Positions 9,684 to 17,487 of a DNA stretch of 40,006 bases are shown piece by piece. The first letter of the stretch is position 1; the number at the start of each line of letters is the position of its first letter. The translations under genes and the position numbers were made by a program. The DNA is from Planococcus salinarum (GTDB lineage: Bacteria; Bacillota; Bacilli; Bacillales_A; Planococcaceae). The stretch is taken from assembly GCF_007004625.1 (NCBI RefSeq), contig NZ_ML660049.1:1-40006 (forward strand), given 5' to 3'. Below the pieces are notes generated by a model. It was not told the origin of the DNA, made no database searches, and saw only the letters and a program-made list of their open reading frames with translations.

Positions 9684-10835
9684 ATGGATAAAAATAATGA
9701 ATCATTAAAAATTGGCCTGAATGCAGTGTGGGGCTTGTTGCTCAGCGCGGGCGTCATGGTCGCCGGCATATACGCAGCCAGCCAGATCGGCATCCTTTTG
9801 GTTGCAGGCGGAATCATGCCGGAAGGGAGTGCCAGCCCAATTTCCGGAATTTTCACTGCCATCCTATTGGGAATCGTGATTCGCAATCTCATTGGAATAC
9901 CGGAAATTTTTGAAGCCGGCATCGATTTTGCGGTGAAATACGCCCTGCGCGCAGGCATCATTCTTCTTGGCTTGCGGCTGAGTCTGGGGGAGGCATTGAA
10001 ACTGGGTGCATGGGGCCTGCCGCTGATTGTGGCCTGTATCACCACGGGCCTTTTCGTTACCCTGTATTTTACCCGGAAATTGAATCAGTCGAACCGGCTG
10101 GGCACCCTTATTGCGACCGGTACAGGCATATGCGGGATCACCGCCATCATGGCAACGGCACCCGTCATCAAAGCGCGGGAAAATGAAATTTCCTATGCCG
10201 TCGCCAATATTACGATTTTCGGCTTGATCGGCATGCTGTTCTATCCTTATCTTGCGCATTTCTTTTTTGCCGACAATCCCGTAAAAGCGGGCTTGTTTCT
10301 CGGCACAGCCATCCATGATACCGCCCAGGTCACCGGAGCGGCACTGATATATGCACAAGTATACGATGCGAACGAAGTCATCGATGTCGCCACCATCACG
10401 AAACTGACCCGCAATGTTTTCATCATTGCGGTCATACCGTTTGTTTCTTATCTGTTTTTCCACAACCGCCTCAAAAATGGTGAAGACGGTGCAGGTGAAT
10501 TGCCGAAATGGTATAAGTTGTTCCCGTTATTCATCCTGGGCTTTTTGCTGATGTCCCTGCTTCGGTCGGTTGGCGATGCAACTGCTGCTTCCGGCGGGCA
10601 GGCGTTTGGCCTTTTCTCTCCTGGAACGTGGCAGGAATTCCATAGCTTCTGGAGTTCGTTCGGCTCCACGTATATGCTTGGGCTCGCCATGGCGGGTGTC
10701 GGGCTATCGACGAACCTGCGGGTATTCAAAGGAATGGGCATCACCCCGTTTTATATCGGGTTGGTTGCGGCCATTGCTGTCGGTTCGGTCAGTTTGCTGC
10801 TGATTGCATTGTTTGGCGATCTGGTGGCTGTATAA
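9684..10835 (+). CDS. YeiH/UPF0324-family membrane transporter (putative sulfate or anion exporter)
   Basis: A 383-residue protein with about ten hydrophobic segments and the family motifs ILLGLRLSLGEALKLG, TGTGICGITAIMATAPVI and GTAIHDTAQVTGAALIY. The ATG at 9684 is preceded by TGGGAGA; an upstream in-frame start at 9660 lacks such a site. The family is widespread in bacteria; a sulfate-export role is annotated for some members, but the substrate here is not shown by the sequence. It stands alone between the two-component operon and a small unknown gene. I see no clear terminator after it. Confidence 0.88.
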   Translation: MDKNNESLKIGLNAVWGLLLSAGVMVAGIYAASQIGILLVAGGIMPEGSASPISGIFTAILLGIVIRNLIGIPEIFEAGIDFAVKYALRAGIILLGLRLSLGEALKLGAWGLPLIVACITTGLFVTLYFTRKLNQSNRLGTLIATGTGICGITAIMATAPVIKARENEISYAVANITIFGLIGMLFYPYLAHFFFADNPVKAGLFLGTAIHDTAQVTGAALIYAQVYDANEVIDVATITKLTRNVFIIAVIPFVSYLFFHNRLKNGEDGAGELPKWYKLFPLFILGFLLMSLLRSVGDATAASGGQAFGLFSPGTWQEFHSFWSSFGSTYMLGLAMAGVGLSTNLRVFKGMGITPFYIGLVAAIAVGSVSLLLIALFGDLVAV

Positions 10836-10901
10836 GGGATGCAATGGAAAGCGGTCTTGACTTTTGAACGCCGTTTCCGGAAACAGGAAGAGGATTTCAG
10901 C

Positions 10902-10927
10902 GTTTCCGGACACGCTTCGCGGGGTAT
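10902..10927 (+). promoter_or_regulatory. SigB-like promoter ahead of the 109-residue protein
   Basis: GTTTCC (10902-10907), a 14-base spacer and GGGTAT (10922-10927) resemble the general-stress sigma-B consensus GTTTAA / GGGTAT, matching 10 of 12 positions. It lies about 28 bases before the ATG at 10955, a reasonable leader length. Confidence 0.45.
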
Positions 10928-10954
10928 GGATGGAGTAGACTGGGAGGGATTTTC

Positions 10955-11284
10955 ATGGATATTCAAGCTGAACGGGATCTGCTGAAGGATGACTATGGCA
11001 ATTATTATATCGTTTCGAACGTTTCAGGCGATACGTTAACCATCATCAATGCGGCCTTGTATTACGCGTTCAATCAGACGATCGATGAAGAGTTCGTCAC
11101 GAAGGCACGTGAGCAATATCCGAACGAAGTCGCAGCCGGCAAATATTTCGCGGACCAAGTCATGCAGCATGTCGAGAAACTGGAGCGACCGGAATCAGCC
11201 GGCAGTATTTATCCGATTGAGGAAGTCAAAAATCATTACGATCTTCACGTCAAACCGATTTATGAGGATTCGTTTCATATGTAG
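10955..11284 (+). CDS. Small acidic protein of unknown function
   Basis: A 109-residue soluble protein rich in Asp, Glu and Tyr, with no membrane segment or signal peptide. GGGAGGG lies before the ATG. It is followed at once by a terminator and preceded by a SigB-like promoter, so it is probably a single-gene transcript, perhaps induced by stress (inference). I do not recognise the family; the central part (TIINAALYYAFNQTIDEEFVTKARE) looks helical. Confidence 0.7.
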   Translation: MDIQAERDLLKDDYGNYYIVSNVSGDTLTIINAALYYAFNQTIDEEFVTKAREQYPNEVAAGKYFADQVMQHVEKLERPESAGSIYPIEEVKNHYDLHVKPIYEDSFHM

Positions 11285-11290
11285 TAGAGG

Positions 11291-11318
11291 AGCCTTTGCG
11301 GATGCGAGGGCTTTTTTG
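11291..11318 (+). terminator. Rho-independent terminator
   Basis: A nine-base stem AGCCTTTGC / GCGAGGGCT with two G-U pairs and a GGAT loop is followed by TTTTTT. It lies seven bases after the stop of the 109-residue protein. Confidence 0.85.
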
Positions 11319-11418
11319 CTGTGCTGAACAAAGCCGCCGCATCAGCTTCGTTCTTTTAATTCGCCAGCCGTAATGTTATACTTTTATAATCAAATTTAGA
11401 AAACGGGGGTGCCAAAAA

Positions 11419-11724
11419 ATGTATATTGTGACTTCTACGGTAGTGGTGTCTCCGGAAAAGACCGACGAAGTGATCGATATTTACCGCAAGCGGTCAAGGC
11501 GGGTTGACGAAAATGAAGGCTTTCTTTCCTTCAAGCTGATCCAGAATACGAAGAAAAGGCATGAGCTGACGGTTCACATGGAATGGGAATCGAAGCAAGC
11601 GTATCTTGCCTGGGTCAAGAGCCAGGAGTTCAAGGAGATCCATGACATGGAAAAGAATTATCCGGATCAGGAGCTTGCGGGCATCATTCCTACGGTGCGC
11701 CAATATGAGGTAGTTGCCGAATGA
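11419..11724 (+). CDS. ABM-domain monooxygenase-like protein (HmoA/IsdG-like fold)
   Basis: A 101-residue protein with the layout of an antibiotic-biosynthesis-monooxygenase (ABM) domain: an N-terminal strand, a helix (EKTDEVIDIYRKRS), GFLSFKLIQ, HMEWESKQAYLAWVKSQEFKEIH, and a final strand. This fold is shared by small heme-degrading and quinol monooxygenases. The catalytic set of IsdG (Asn, Trp, His) cannot be confirmed by eye, so the substrate is open. GGGGGTG lies before the ATG. Its last four bases overlap the start of the next gene, which makes it the first gene of the B12/STAS cassette. Confidence 0.72.
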   Translation: MYIVTSTVVVSPEKTDEVIDIYRKRSRRVDENEGFLSFKLIQNTKKRHELTVHMEWESKQAYLAWVKSQEFKEIHDMEKNYPDQELAGIIPTVRQYEVVAE

Positions 11725-12074
11725 AAACTGAAACCAAACAATTGATTGCCGCTGAAACGGCAAAGAGTATATATGACGCGCATCCGAAGTTATGGGAGCG
11801 TTTCGGAGAAAAGGGGTTCATCCATACCGAAAAGGATAATCATCATCACCTGGACCACTTGGAAACCGCCTTTGGAATGGAAGACGAGGCCATTTTTCTG
11901 GAGTATACGACGTGGCTGGAGTCGGTGCTGCGGAGCCGTGGTGTAGAAACGGATTTGATAGTCGATAATTTTGAACGTTTGATGAAAATACTGCCGGGCA
12001 AAGTGGAAGCGGAAGAAGAGACGTTCATGCTGGCTTGCCTGGAAAAAGCGAATGCGCTGTTGCAACAGCCATGA
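11721..12074 (+). CDS. Helical protein accompanying the B12-binding protein
   Basis: A 117-residue protein, mostly helical, with a histidine-rich stretch (DNHHHLDHLETAF) followed by FLEYTTWLESVLRSRGV and a second helical half. This pattern (HHLxxLxxAF, FxxYxxWxxxxLxxRGV) resembles, from memory, a helical segment that precedes the B12-binding cap in some longer bacterial B12-sensor proteins; here it is a separate gene. The start overlaps the previous stop (ATGA), with GAGGTAG upstream. Its stop lies 17 bases before the B12-binding protein. The proposed role, a partner domain in the same complex, is inference. Confidence 0.68.
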   Translation: MKTETKQLIAAETAKSIYDAHPKLWERFGEKGFIHTEKDNHHHLDHLETAFGMEDEAIFLEYTTWLESVLRSRGVETDLIVDNFERLMKILPGKVEAEEETFMLACLEKANALLQQP

Positions 12075-12091
12075 GCAAGAAGGAGGCTGGC

Positions 12092-12748
12092 ATGACGATA
12101 CAACCAAGAGAACTGGCTGAAATGTTTTTGGCTGGTGAAGATGAACGGGCGATGGAAGCTGTCCTCGGATATTTGGAAAACCATTCGCACGATGAGCTGT
12201 ATCACGACTTAGTGACGCCGGCGATGTACCTGATCGGCGATTGGTGGCAGGAAAACATCATTTCCGTAGCGGACGAGCATTTGGCGACGGCGGTATGTGA
12301 TTTTGTCGTTTCTGCTGCAGAATTAAAACGCAAGCCGAAACAAGGCGAATCGCGTAAAGTCATGGTGCTTGGACCGGAAGGCGAAGACCATTATATCGGC
12401 CTGAAAATGGTGACTTCCCTGTTTAAAGATCATGGCTGGCAGGTGCAATATATGGGGCCCAACCTTCCGCTGGATGCGGCACTCGAATCTGCGCAGCGCT
12501 GGAAACCGGATGTGGTGGCGATGTCAGCAGCCCTTGCATATCGTCTGCCGGCTTTGAAAATGTATTCGGAAGCTTTCCGGAAACTCGATTTTCACCCGAC
12601 CGTCATCATCGGCGGGCGGGCAGTCGCGACTGCGGATATTACGAAGCTCCGGACGGAAGGCACTTTGGTGGTGAAAGACTTGCCGCAATTAAAAAACTGG
12701 CTGCAAACCGGAAAGGAAACGGACAATGACTTCGAAATCTCCATTTGA
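12092..12748 (+). CDS. B12-binding sensor protein, CarH/LitR-like but without a DNA-binding domain
   Basis: A 218-residue protein. The N-terminal helical cap (1-80) contains W52 followed nine residues later by E62-H63, the W-x9-EH motif of the light-sensing B12 photoreceptors CarH and LitR. The Rossmann-like domain (about 88-205) has EDHYIG with H100 as the expected lower cobalt ligand (the family motif is DxHxxG; here the Asp is Glu), SAAL, and IIGGRAV. CarH has a MerR-type DNA-binding head; this protein starts directly with the cap. Output must therefore go through a partner, most likely the STAS protein, whose start overlaps this gene by 23 bases. AGAAGGAGG precedes the ATG at 12092. Confidence 0.87.
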   Translation: MTIQPRELAEMFLAGEDERAMEAVLGYLENHSHDELYHDLVTPAMYLIGDWWQENIISVADEHLATAVCDFVVSAAELKRKPKQGESRKVMVLGPEGEDHYIGLKMVTSLFKDHGWQVQYMGPNLPLDAALESAQRWKPDVVAMSAALAYRLPALKMYSEAFRKLDFHPTVIIGGRAVATADITKLRTEGTLVVKDLPQLKNWLQTGKETDNDFEISI

Positions 12749-13520
12749 GAGCTGGCCGCTGCCGGCTTATCAATTGAATAGAAAGCTGGAGGTTGTGGAG
12801 TCTTCGGAAGCTGCCAATGCGATTTTTGGCAAAGCCGGGTCATTTCTGGAGCTTCTTGATGAAGGCAGTGAGGCCAAAGCCAAAAAATTTCTTCAGGGTT
12901 CCCGGTTTTCGGGTCCGGTGGAACTGAATTTTAAAAGGCGCGATGGCAATACGATGCTTTGTGACCTCCATTGCAACCAGGACAGCGATTTTATGCTGAA
13001 CCTCATTGCTGTGCCGAAAGATGATAACGTTTCGAAAGTTGCTGGCCAGCTGGCCAGCATGCGAAGCCGCTTGAATGACACGAATTATGATCTTCTGCTT
13101 GAAAAGGAACGGACAGATAAACTGCTGCAGCGGGTCAGTGAATTATCAGCGCCGACCATTGATCTGGGCGGTGGACATCTATTGATCCCGCTTTTCGGTG
13201 ATTTGGATTCTGCAAAAATCGAGACGATACGGGACCATATTTTGAATGATGTATACGAAAAGAAAGCGGAAACGGTCCTCCTTGACCTGACGGCAATGGA
13301 TAAGATCAGTCCGGAAGGCATGGATTACCTGCGTTCCCTGCTGCAGACGTTTAAAATTATGGGAATCGACAATATCATTACAGGCGTCAAGCCGGAGCAT
13401 GCCAAAGGGCTGCACGCCCTGAAAGCCACAATGGAGATGCGTTTCGAAGCCTCGCTCGCAAAAGTCTTATCCGGGCGGCGCCTGACGGACGAATCCAATC
13501 CTGCAGGAAAAACAAAATAA
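12726..13520 (+). CDS. PAS + STAS domain protein, RsbR-like
   Basis: A 264-residue soluble protein. A PAS-like domain (about 7-98) is followed by a coiled-coil linker (about 104-140) and a STAS domain (about 143-250: [38 protein letters not shown]). The order sensor-helix-STAS is that of the RsbR proteins of the stressosome, the complex that controls SigB. Compared with RsbRA as I recall it, the two phosphorylated threonines are missing: the VDT position reads ISP (P196) and the second reads G228 in KPEHAKGL. S195 might substitute if the alignment shifts by one. The gene overlaps the B12-binding gene and ends the operon. Confidence 0.82.
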   Translation: MTSKSPFESWPLPAYQLNRKLEVVESSEAANAIFGKAGSFLELLDEGSEAKAKKFLQGSRFSGPVELNFKRRDGNTMLCDLHCNQDSDFMLNLIAVPKDDNVSKVAGQLASMRSRLNDTNYDLLLEKERTDKLLQRVSELSAPTIDLGGGHLLIPLFGDLDSAKIETIRDHILNDVYEKKAETVLLDLTAMDKISPEGMDYLRSLLQTFKIMGIDNIITGVKPEHAKGLHALKATMEMRFEASLAKVLSGRRLTDESNPAGKTK

Positions 13521-13530
13521 GCGTGGATCG

Positions 13531-13556
13531 AACCGGTGCCGAAGCGCCGGTTTTTA
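13531..13556 (+). terminator. Rho-independent terminator of the B12/STAS operon
   Basis: AACCGGTGC / GCGCCGGTT forms a nine-base stem with one G-U pair and a CGAA loop, followed by a run of T. It lies 11 bases after the STAS stop. Confidence 0.92.
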
Positions 13557-13663
13557 CTTTTTCAGAAAAGCTTTTCAGCAGCATCTTACGTTTTCGTGAG
13601 CTGGAAAGATGCCTGTTTTTACCGAATTCGCTACAATTGTGGGGAGAAGGAGTGAAATGTATT

Positions 13664-14671
13664 ATGCCGATAAAGAAATTCAATCATATACCTCTGGCTG
13701 TGCTCGATCTGGCACCAATCAACGAGGGCAGTGAAACAGCACAGGCATTTAAAAATAGCGTCAATCTTGCCCAGTACGTCGAGAAATTGGGCTTTAACCG
13801 TTTCTGGCTGGCAGAGCACCACAATATGCCGGGCATCGGCAGTTCGGCGACTTCTGTTTTGATCGGCCATATTGCCGGCCATACGGAGTCGATCCGGGTC
13901 GGTTCCGGCGGGGTCATGCTGCCGAATCACGCACCGCTGGTAATAGCGGAGCAATTCGGGACTCTTGAAACCATCTATCCGGGACGCATCGATCTTGGTC
14001 TGGGGCGTGCACCGGGAAGCGATCAGGGAACAGCTTATGCCTTGCGGCGGACACTTGGCAGTACCGGAGATGAATTTCCGCAGCTTGTGGCGGAGTTGGA
14101 GAATTATTTTTCGCCGAATCCAGCCGGCCGTGTTAGGGCCTATCCGGGTACTGATTTGAAAATCCCCCTCTGGCTGCTCGGTTCCAGTGGTTTCAGCGCC
14201 CAGCTTGCTGCACAGAAAGGGCTGCCGTTTTCATTCGCCAGCCATTTTGCACCGGATTATATGATGCAGGCGCTGCAGCTGTATCACCAGAACTTCAAAC
14301 CGTCGAAAGCACTGGATAAACCGTACGCCATGCTCGGCGTCAATATTATCGCCGCCGATACTCAGGAACGCGCGGAATGGCTTGCCACTTCCCAGCAGCA
14401 GCAGATGTTCAGCCTGATGCGCGGGGAACCGACAACGTTCCGTGCGCCGATTGATGATATCGAAGAAGTGTGGACACCGCGTGAAATCGCGATTTACCGT
14501 GAAAAAATGGATTCCGAATCGACTATTGTCGGGACGCCGGATGTTGTGCGTGAAAAGCTCACTGCGTTCATCAATAAAACAAGAGCTGACGAAATCATCG
14601 TCAATTCCCAGATTTTCCATCACGAAGACCGCCTGCGCTCCTATGAAATTGTAGCGGATATGATGGACTAG
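13664..14671 (+). CDS. LLM-class (luciferase-like) flavin-dependent oxidoreductase
   Basis: A 335-residue TIM-barrel protein of the MsnO8/YvbT-type group. It shows [89 protein letters not shown], and a C-terminal [11 protein letters not shown]. Such proteins use reduced flavin mononucleotide, but the substrate is not defined by the motifs. The ATG at 13664 is preceded by GAGAAGGAG at a slightly long spacing; the frame stays open upstream but runs through the previous terminator. It is a single-gene transcript between two strong terminators. Confidence 0.92.
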   Translation: MPIKKFNHIPLAVLDLAPINEGSETAQAFKNSVNLAQYVEKLGFNRFWLAEHHNMPGIGSSATSVLIGHIAGHTESIRVGSGGVMLPNHAPLVIAEQFGTLETIYPGRIDLGLGRAPGSDQGTAYALRRTLGSTGDEFPQLVAELENYFSPNPAGRVRAYPGTDLKIPLWLLGSSGFSAQLAAQKGLPFSFASHFAPDYMMQALQLYHQNFKPSKALDKPYAMLGVNIIAADTQERAEWLATSQQQQMFSLMRGEPTTFRAPIDDIEEVWTPREIAIYREKMDSESTIVGTPDVVREKLTAFINKTRADEIIVNSQIFHHEDRLRSYEIVADMMD

Positions 14672-14698
14672 GCTGGAATTGCCTTCCGATAACGTGCA

Positions 14699-14727
14699 AA
14701 AACCCCGCAAAAAATTGCGGGGTTTTT
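14699..14727. terminator. Bidirectional terminator between convergent genes
   Basis: AAACCCCGCAA / TTGCGGGGTTT forms a perfect stem with an AAAA loop, bounded by A on the left and T on the right. It can serve both the luciferase-like gene (+) and the 57-residue gene (-). Confidence 0.92.
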
Positions 14728-14784
14728 CATTGGGAAAATTTTGCCGAATGAAAATATAGGACTTTCACGTGGGTATCGCTTCGA

Positions 14785-14958
14785 TTATTGAAGGTCTTTC
14801 GTTTTGTCCACTTCGCGTTTCTGTTCAGCAGGGGCGTCATCTTCTTCGTTGAAAGGTGAGTAATCCGGAGCCCCTTCACCGATCATATCCATCGCAGCAT
14901 AAAAGTCCTCGTCCAATTGGCGTTCCAGTTCCCTCAAATCAGAAAATTTGCGTTCCAT
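14785..14958 (-). CDS. Small charged protein of unknown function
   Basis: A 57-residue protein (begins MERKFSDLRELERQLDED, ends DKTKDLQ), very rich in Glu, Asp, Lys and Arg with no hydrophobic segment. The reading is supported by a strong AGGAGGAGG site about nine bases before the ATG, and by the bidirectional terminator beyond its stop. A TATAAT lies upstream at 15024-15029 on the minus strand. I do not recognise the family; it is likely a soluble or partly disordered protein. Confidence 0.72.
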   Translation of the reverse strand: MERKFSDLRELERQLDEDFYAAMDMIGEGAPDYSPFNEEDDAPAEQKREVDKTKDLQ

Positions 14959-15089
14959 AACTATCAGCCTCCTCCTGAATTAAGATGCAGCACCAGCCGA
15001 AGAAGAGTATCCCGTTACCTTGATTATACTGATTTTTCAGTTTTTTTTAAAAGCAGAATGTCTTGAAAAATGGACGCCTGAACCAAAAA

Positions 15090-15121
15090 AAACCCCTGCT
15101 GAAGAGAATCAGCAGGGGTTT
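15090..15121 (-). terminator. Rho-independent terminator, minus strand
   Basis: AAACCCCTGCTGA / TCAGCAGGGGTTT forms a perfect 13-base stem with an AGAGAA loop. The long A run on the left gives a run of T when read on the minus strand. It probably ends the transcript of the anchored protein at 15725-16609, which would place the repeats in that transcript's 3' untranslated region. Confidence 0.88.
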
Positions 15122-15173
15122 CAGGCTGTCGAGAAACCATCAATTTTTATAATCATTCCGTTTTAGACGGATG

Positions 15174-15256
15174 CTTTCCGCGGGGAGCGGCCTGAGCCTC
15201 CTCATCGCTGACGCTCTTGCGGGGTCTCAGGACTCGCTCTGGTTCCCGCAGGAAAG
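15174..15256. repeat. GC-rich dispersed hairpin repeat (CTTTCCGCGGGG...CCCGCAGGAAAG type)
   Basis: The ends CTTTCCGCGGG and CCCGCAGGAAAG are inverted copies of one another apart from one base, and inside them CCTGAG pairs with CTCAGG. The type is familiar from intergenic regions of Bacillaceae and Planococcaceae genomes (my recognition from memory). It encodes nothing. Confidence 0.75.
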
Positions 15257-15285
15257 ACATTGTCCGAAGCTTGCGAGGACAAGGC

Positions 15286-15318
15286 TTTGCGACGAAGCAG
15301 CGGAGCGATGCAGGAGCA
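15286..15318 (+). repeat. Copy of the TTTGCGACGAAG...GATGCAGGAGCA repeat core
   Basis: The core starts TTTGCGACGAAGCAGCG and ends GCGATGCAGGAGCA. The same core occurs at 15571-15604, as the inverted arm at 15618-15650, and again inverted at 33618-33649. Confidence 0.75.
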
Positions 15319-15569
15319 CATCTTTGCCCTTCACCGTCTGTTACTTCATTCTGATTAAGTTCCGGCATAAAGTATCTACTTATATAGTATAAACAAGCTA
15401 AAATGAATATCTTATATAGAAAATGTTTAAAGATATGGAGTAAAACAGCGAAGACGCCTTGGGGAGCAGGCGAATGCCGACGAAGTGCAAGATCCACTCG
15501 GGCGAAGTGCAACGAGACCGAGTTAGCTCAGCGCAAGCCAAGAGTTGACCGTAGCCTGCAAGGCCGGCT

Positions 15570-15651
15570 CTTTGCGACGAAGCTAGCGCAGCGATGCAGG
15601 AGCACACATAAAGAATCGTGCTCCTGCAGTGCTACGCACTTCGTCGCAAAG
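15570..15651. repeat. Long hairpin built from two inverted copies of the repeat core
   Basis: CTTTGCGACGAAG (15570-15582) pairs with CTTCGTCGCAAAG (15639-15651). TGCAGGAGCAC (15595-15605) pairs with GTGCTCCTGCA (15618-15628), around a 12-base loop. There is no T run, so it is not a simple terminator. A wider outer inverted match (AAACAGCGAAG near 15445, CTTCGAAGCTGTTTT near 15680) suggests a larger nested structure. Confidence 0.82.
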
Positions 15652-15724
15652 GCATTACCCTCGCAGGCGTCGGATAATGCCTTCGAAGCTGTTTTGCGCA
15701 ATATCGGTTAGAAATTTTATTTCC

Positions 15725-16609
15725 TCAATTTTTTGATGCTTCAGCATTCAGCAGCATCGTTTCGAAATACAGGGCTGGCGATGTTTCGTTCCATTCCTGG
15801 GAAGCGGGGTCTGCCGTACGCTCTTCGATATAGCCGTATGCCAGCTGGGTGCGCGGGTCATCGTTGATCGGCAGTTTGACGAGCGGGCCAGCCGGTGTCA
15901 GCCAGTTCAGCTGCTGGTAGCGGTTATCAAGAGCAAAATCAATCCACTTGTCTTCTGTTTCTTCGCTTTCAAAAAATGGTTCATCGGCAATCATCAGCCA
16001 GGTATGAAGATAATGTTTCGGCGGAAGCCAGAAGCTTTTTTCAAGCATTCCTTCTTCAATCTCAAAGTTCGGATTTTCCGTGCGGAGCTCATGGGCCTTG
16101 CCGCCATTTGCCTGCGGAATGATCCGTGACACGTATAAATTGCCCTGCAGGAAATGAGTGCCGTCCGATTTGATGGTGCCGAATGGATTGCTTGTCGGAT
16201 CTTCGCCGAACACGTCATCCCCTTCGTTTATCACGGGACGCGGGTTCCAGGATTTTGTTTCCGGATCTTCGAGTCCTTTATGGATCAGTGAGATGGCCAG
16301 CGGCACCCAACCGGTATTATGCAATTCATCGAAAATGATGGTCACACCGTTTTCCAATGTGCGTTCGGTCAGCGTATAAGTGCCGACATCGAACCCCACA
16401 AACGTCATCTCTCGGACCGTTGTTTCATCTGTAGCCTGTTGTGTGGTCTCGGGTTCGCCAAGGGTCAGGAATGTCGGTTTCTTGATGGTCATGGTCACGC
16501 CGTCTTCGTCATATATCGTCTCTTCGTTCGTCAGGAACATCACTGCTGTAAAGATGATGAGTGTCATGAAAAAAAGAACGAATAATAGGATCATCATTTT
16601 TCTGAACAA
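15725..16609 (-). CDS. Membrane-anchored extracytoplasmic protein of unknown function
   Basis: A 294-residue protein with a short basic N-terminus and one hydrophobic segment (MMILLFVLFFMTLIIFTAVMF), followed by about 265 polar residues with several Trp, Pro and Asp-rich loops. The expected topology is a signal anchor with the bulk outside the cell. No domain is recognised. The start is taken as TTG at 16607-16609, because GAGGTGG sits five bases before it; the ATG at 16628-16630 has no such site and would leave only about 12 bases of leader after the TATAAT at 16648-16653. The predicted terminator is far downstream, beyond the repeats. Confidence 0.72.
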   Translation of the reverse strand: MFRKMMILLFVLFFMTLIIFTAVMFLTNEETIYDEDGVTMTIKKPTFLTLGEPETTQQATDETTVREMTFVGFDVGTYTLTERTLENGVTIIFDELHNTGWVPLAISLIHKGLEDPETKSWNPRPVINEGDDVFGEDPTSNPFGTIKSDGTHFLQGNLYVSRIIPQANGGKAHELRTENPNFEIEEGMLEKSFWLPPKHYLHTWLMIADEPFFESEETEDKWIDFALDNRYQQLNWLTPAGPLVKLPINDDPRTQLAYGYIEERTADPASQEWNETSPALYFETMLLNAEASKN

Positions 16610-16647
16610 AATTTCCACCTCGTATTTCATTTAAACGCATTGACGTA

Positions 16648-16653
16648 ATTATA
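16648..16653 (-). promoter_or_regulatory. Extended -10 element of the anchored-protein gene
   Basis: On the minus strand the sequence reads TGATATAAT, a TGn-extended TATAAT. No convincing -35 is seen, as is usual for extended -10 promoters. The leader to the TTG start would be about 32 bases. Confidence 0.5.
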
Positions 16654-16713
16654 TCACGGCAAAGATTGCTGTGCGGAGGTCAGTTTTGAGCAACAGATGA
16701 ACGTTTGCGCAAT

Positions 16714-16747
16714 CAAAAAACCAGCGGAAGAAAATATCCGCTGGTTC
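16714..16747 (-). terminator. Rho-independent terminator of the amino-acid ABC operon
   Basis: Read on the minus strand, AACCAGCGGA / TCCGCTGGTT forms a ten-base perfect stem followed by TTTTTT. It lies about 20 bases after the stop of the ATPase gene. Confidence 0.92.
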
Positions 16748-16764
16748 TTGTCCTGCAGGTGGCT

Positions 16765-17487
16765 TCACAAAACTTTCTCTAAAAAGTCGCGTGCCCGTTC
16801 TGTTTTTGGATTGTCAAAAAAATCAGCAGGCGATCCTTCTTCGACGAGAGTGCCGTGGTCGAGGAAAATCACGCGGTCGGCGACTTCACGGGCAAAGCCC
16901 ATTTCATGGGTGACGACCACCATTGTCATGCCGGATTTTGCCAGGTCTTTCATGACATCGAGCACTTCCTTGACCATTTCGGGGTCGAGGGCAGATGTCG
17001 GTTCGTCGAACAGCAGCAGTTCCGGCTCCATCGCAAGTGCACGGGCGATGGCGACCCGCTGTTTCTGGCCGCCCGACAGGCTGGAAGGATAGGCTGCCGC
17101 TTTATCGGACAAACCGACTTTCGCCAGCAGCCCTTTCGCCTGTTCGTTGGCTTCGGCTCGTTTCAGGCCTTTCACTTTGATTGGTGCATACGTCAGGTTT
17201 TGGAGCACTGTCAAATGCGGAAACAGGTGGAAATGCTGGAACACCATGCCGATTTGCTGGCGGCTCCTGTCAATATTCGCCCCTTTGGCGCTGAGGTCGA
17301 CGCCATTGATGAGAACCGTTCCGGAAGTCGGCTGCTCCAATAGATTCAGGCAGCGCAGTAACGTAGATTTTCCGGAACCGGATGGGCCGATAATCGACAC
17401 GACTTCGCCTGATTTTATGGTGGCGGAAATGTCATTGAGCACCAGGTTCGAGCCGAATTTCTTATAAAGATTCTGTACGTTAATCAC
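16765..17487 (-). CDS. Polar amino-acid ABC transporter, ATP-binding protein (GlnQ/ArtM type)
   Basis: A 240-residue ATPase. Walker A is GPSGSGKST, the Q loop is [14 protein letters not shown], the signature is LSGGQKQR, Walker B is [14 protein letters not shown], and the switch His is in [10 protein letters not shown]. Sequence and length are those of the polar amino-acid uptake (PAAT) class. Its start overlaps the permease stop by eight bases, and it is the last gene of the operon before a strong terminator. It powers uptake through the permease at the cytoplasmic face. Confidence 0.95.
   Translation of the reverse strand: MINVQNLYKKFGSNLVLNDISATIKSGEVVSIIGPSGSGKSTLLRCLNLLEQPTSGTVLINGVDLSAKGANIDRSRQQIGMVFQHFHLFPHLTVLQNLTYAPIKVKGLKRAEANEQAKGLLAKVGLSDKAAAYPSSLSGGQKQRVAIARALAMEPELLLFDEPTSALDPEMVKEVLDVMKDLAKSGMTMVVVTHEMGFAREVADRVIFLDHGTLVEEGSPADFFDNPKTERARDFLEKVL

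Larger units (their letters stand above)
14959..15724. other. Intergenic stretch filled by hairpin repeats
   Basis: This 766-base stretch holds no convincing gene. Open frames across it lack ribosome sites and run through inverted repeats. Its contents are a terminator (15090-15121), a GC-rich hairpin repeat (15174-15256), a short repeat core (15286-15318) and a long hairpin (15570-15651), all listed separately. Confidence 0.75.

Noticed and set aside
10873-10884. GTTTCCGGAAAC palindrome as a terminator or operator
   Set aside because: Perfect but only 12 bases with no loop and no T run; too short to support a call without further evidence.
15153-15711. Open frames of 60-120 codons across the hairpin repeat region
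   Set aside because: They run through inverted repeats on both strands, lack ribosome sites and have no recognisable protein features.
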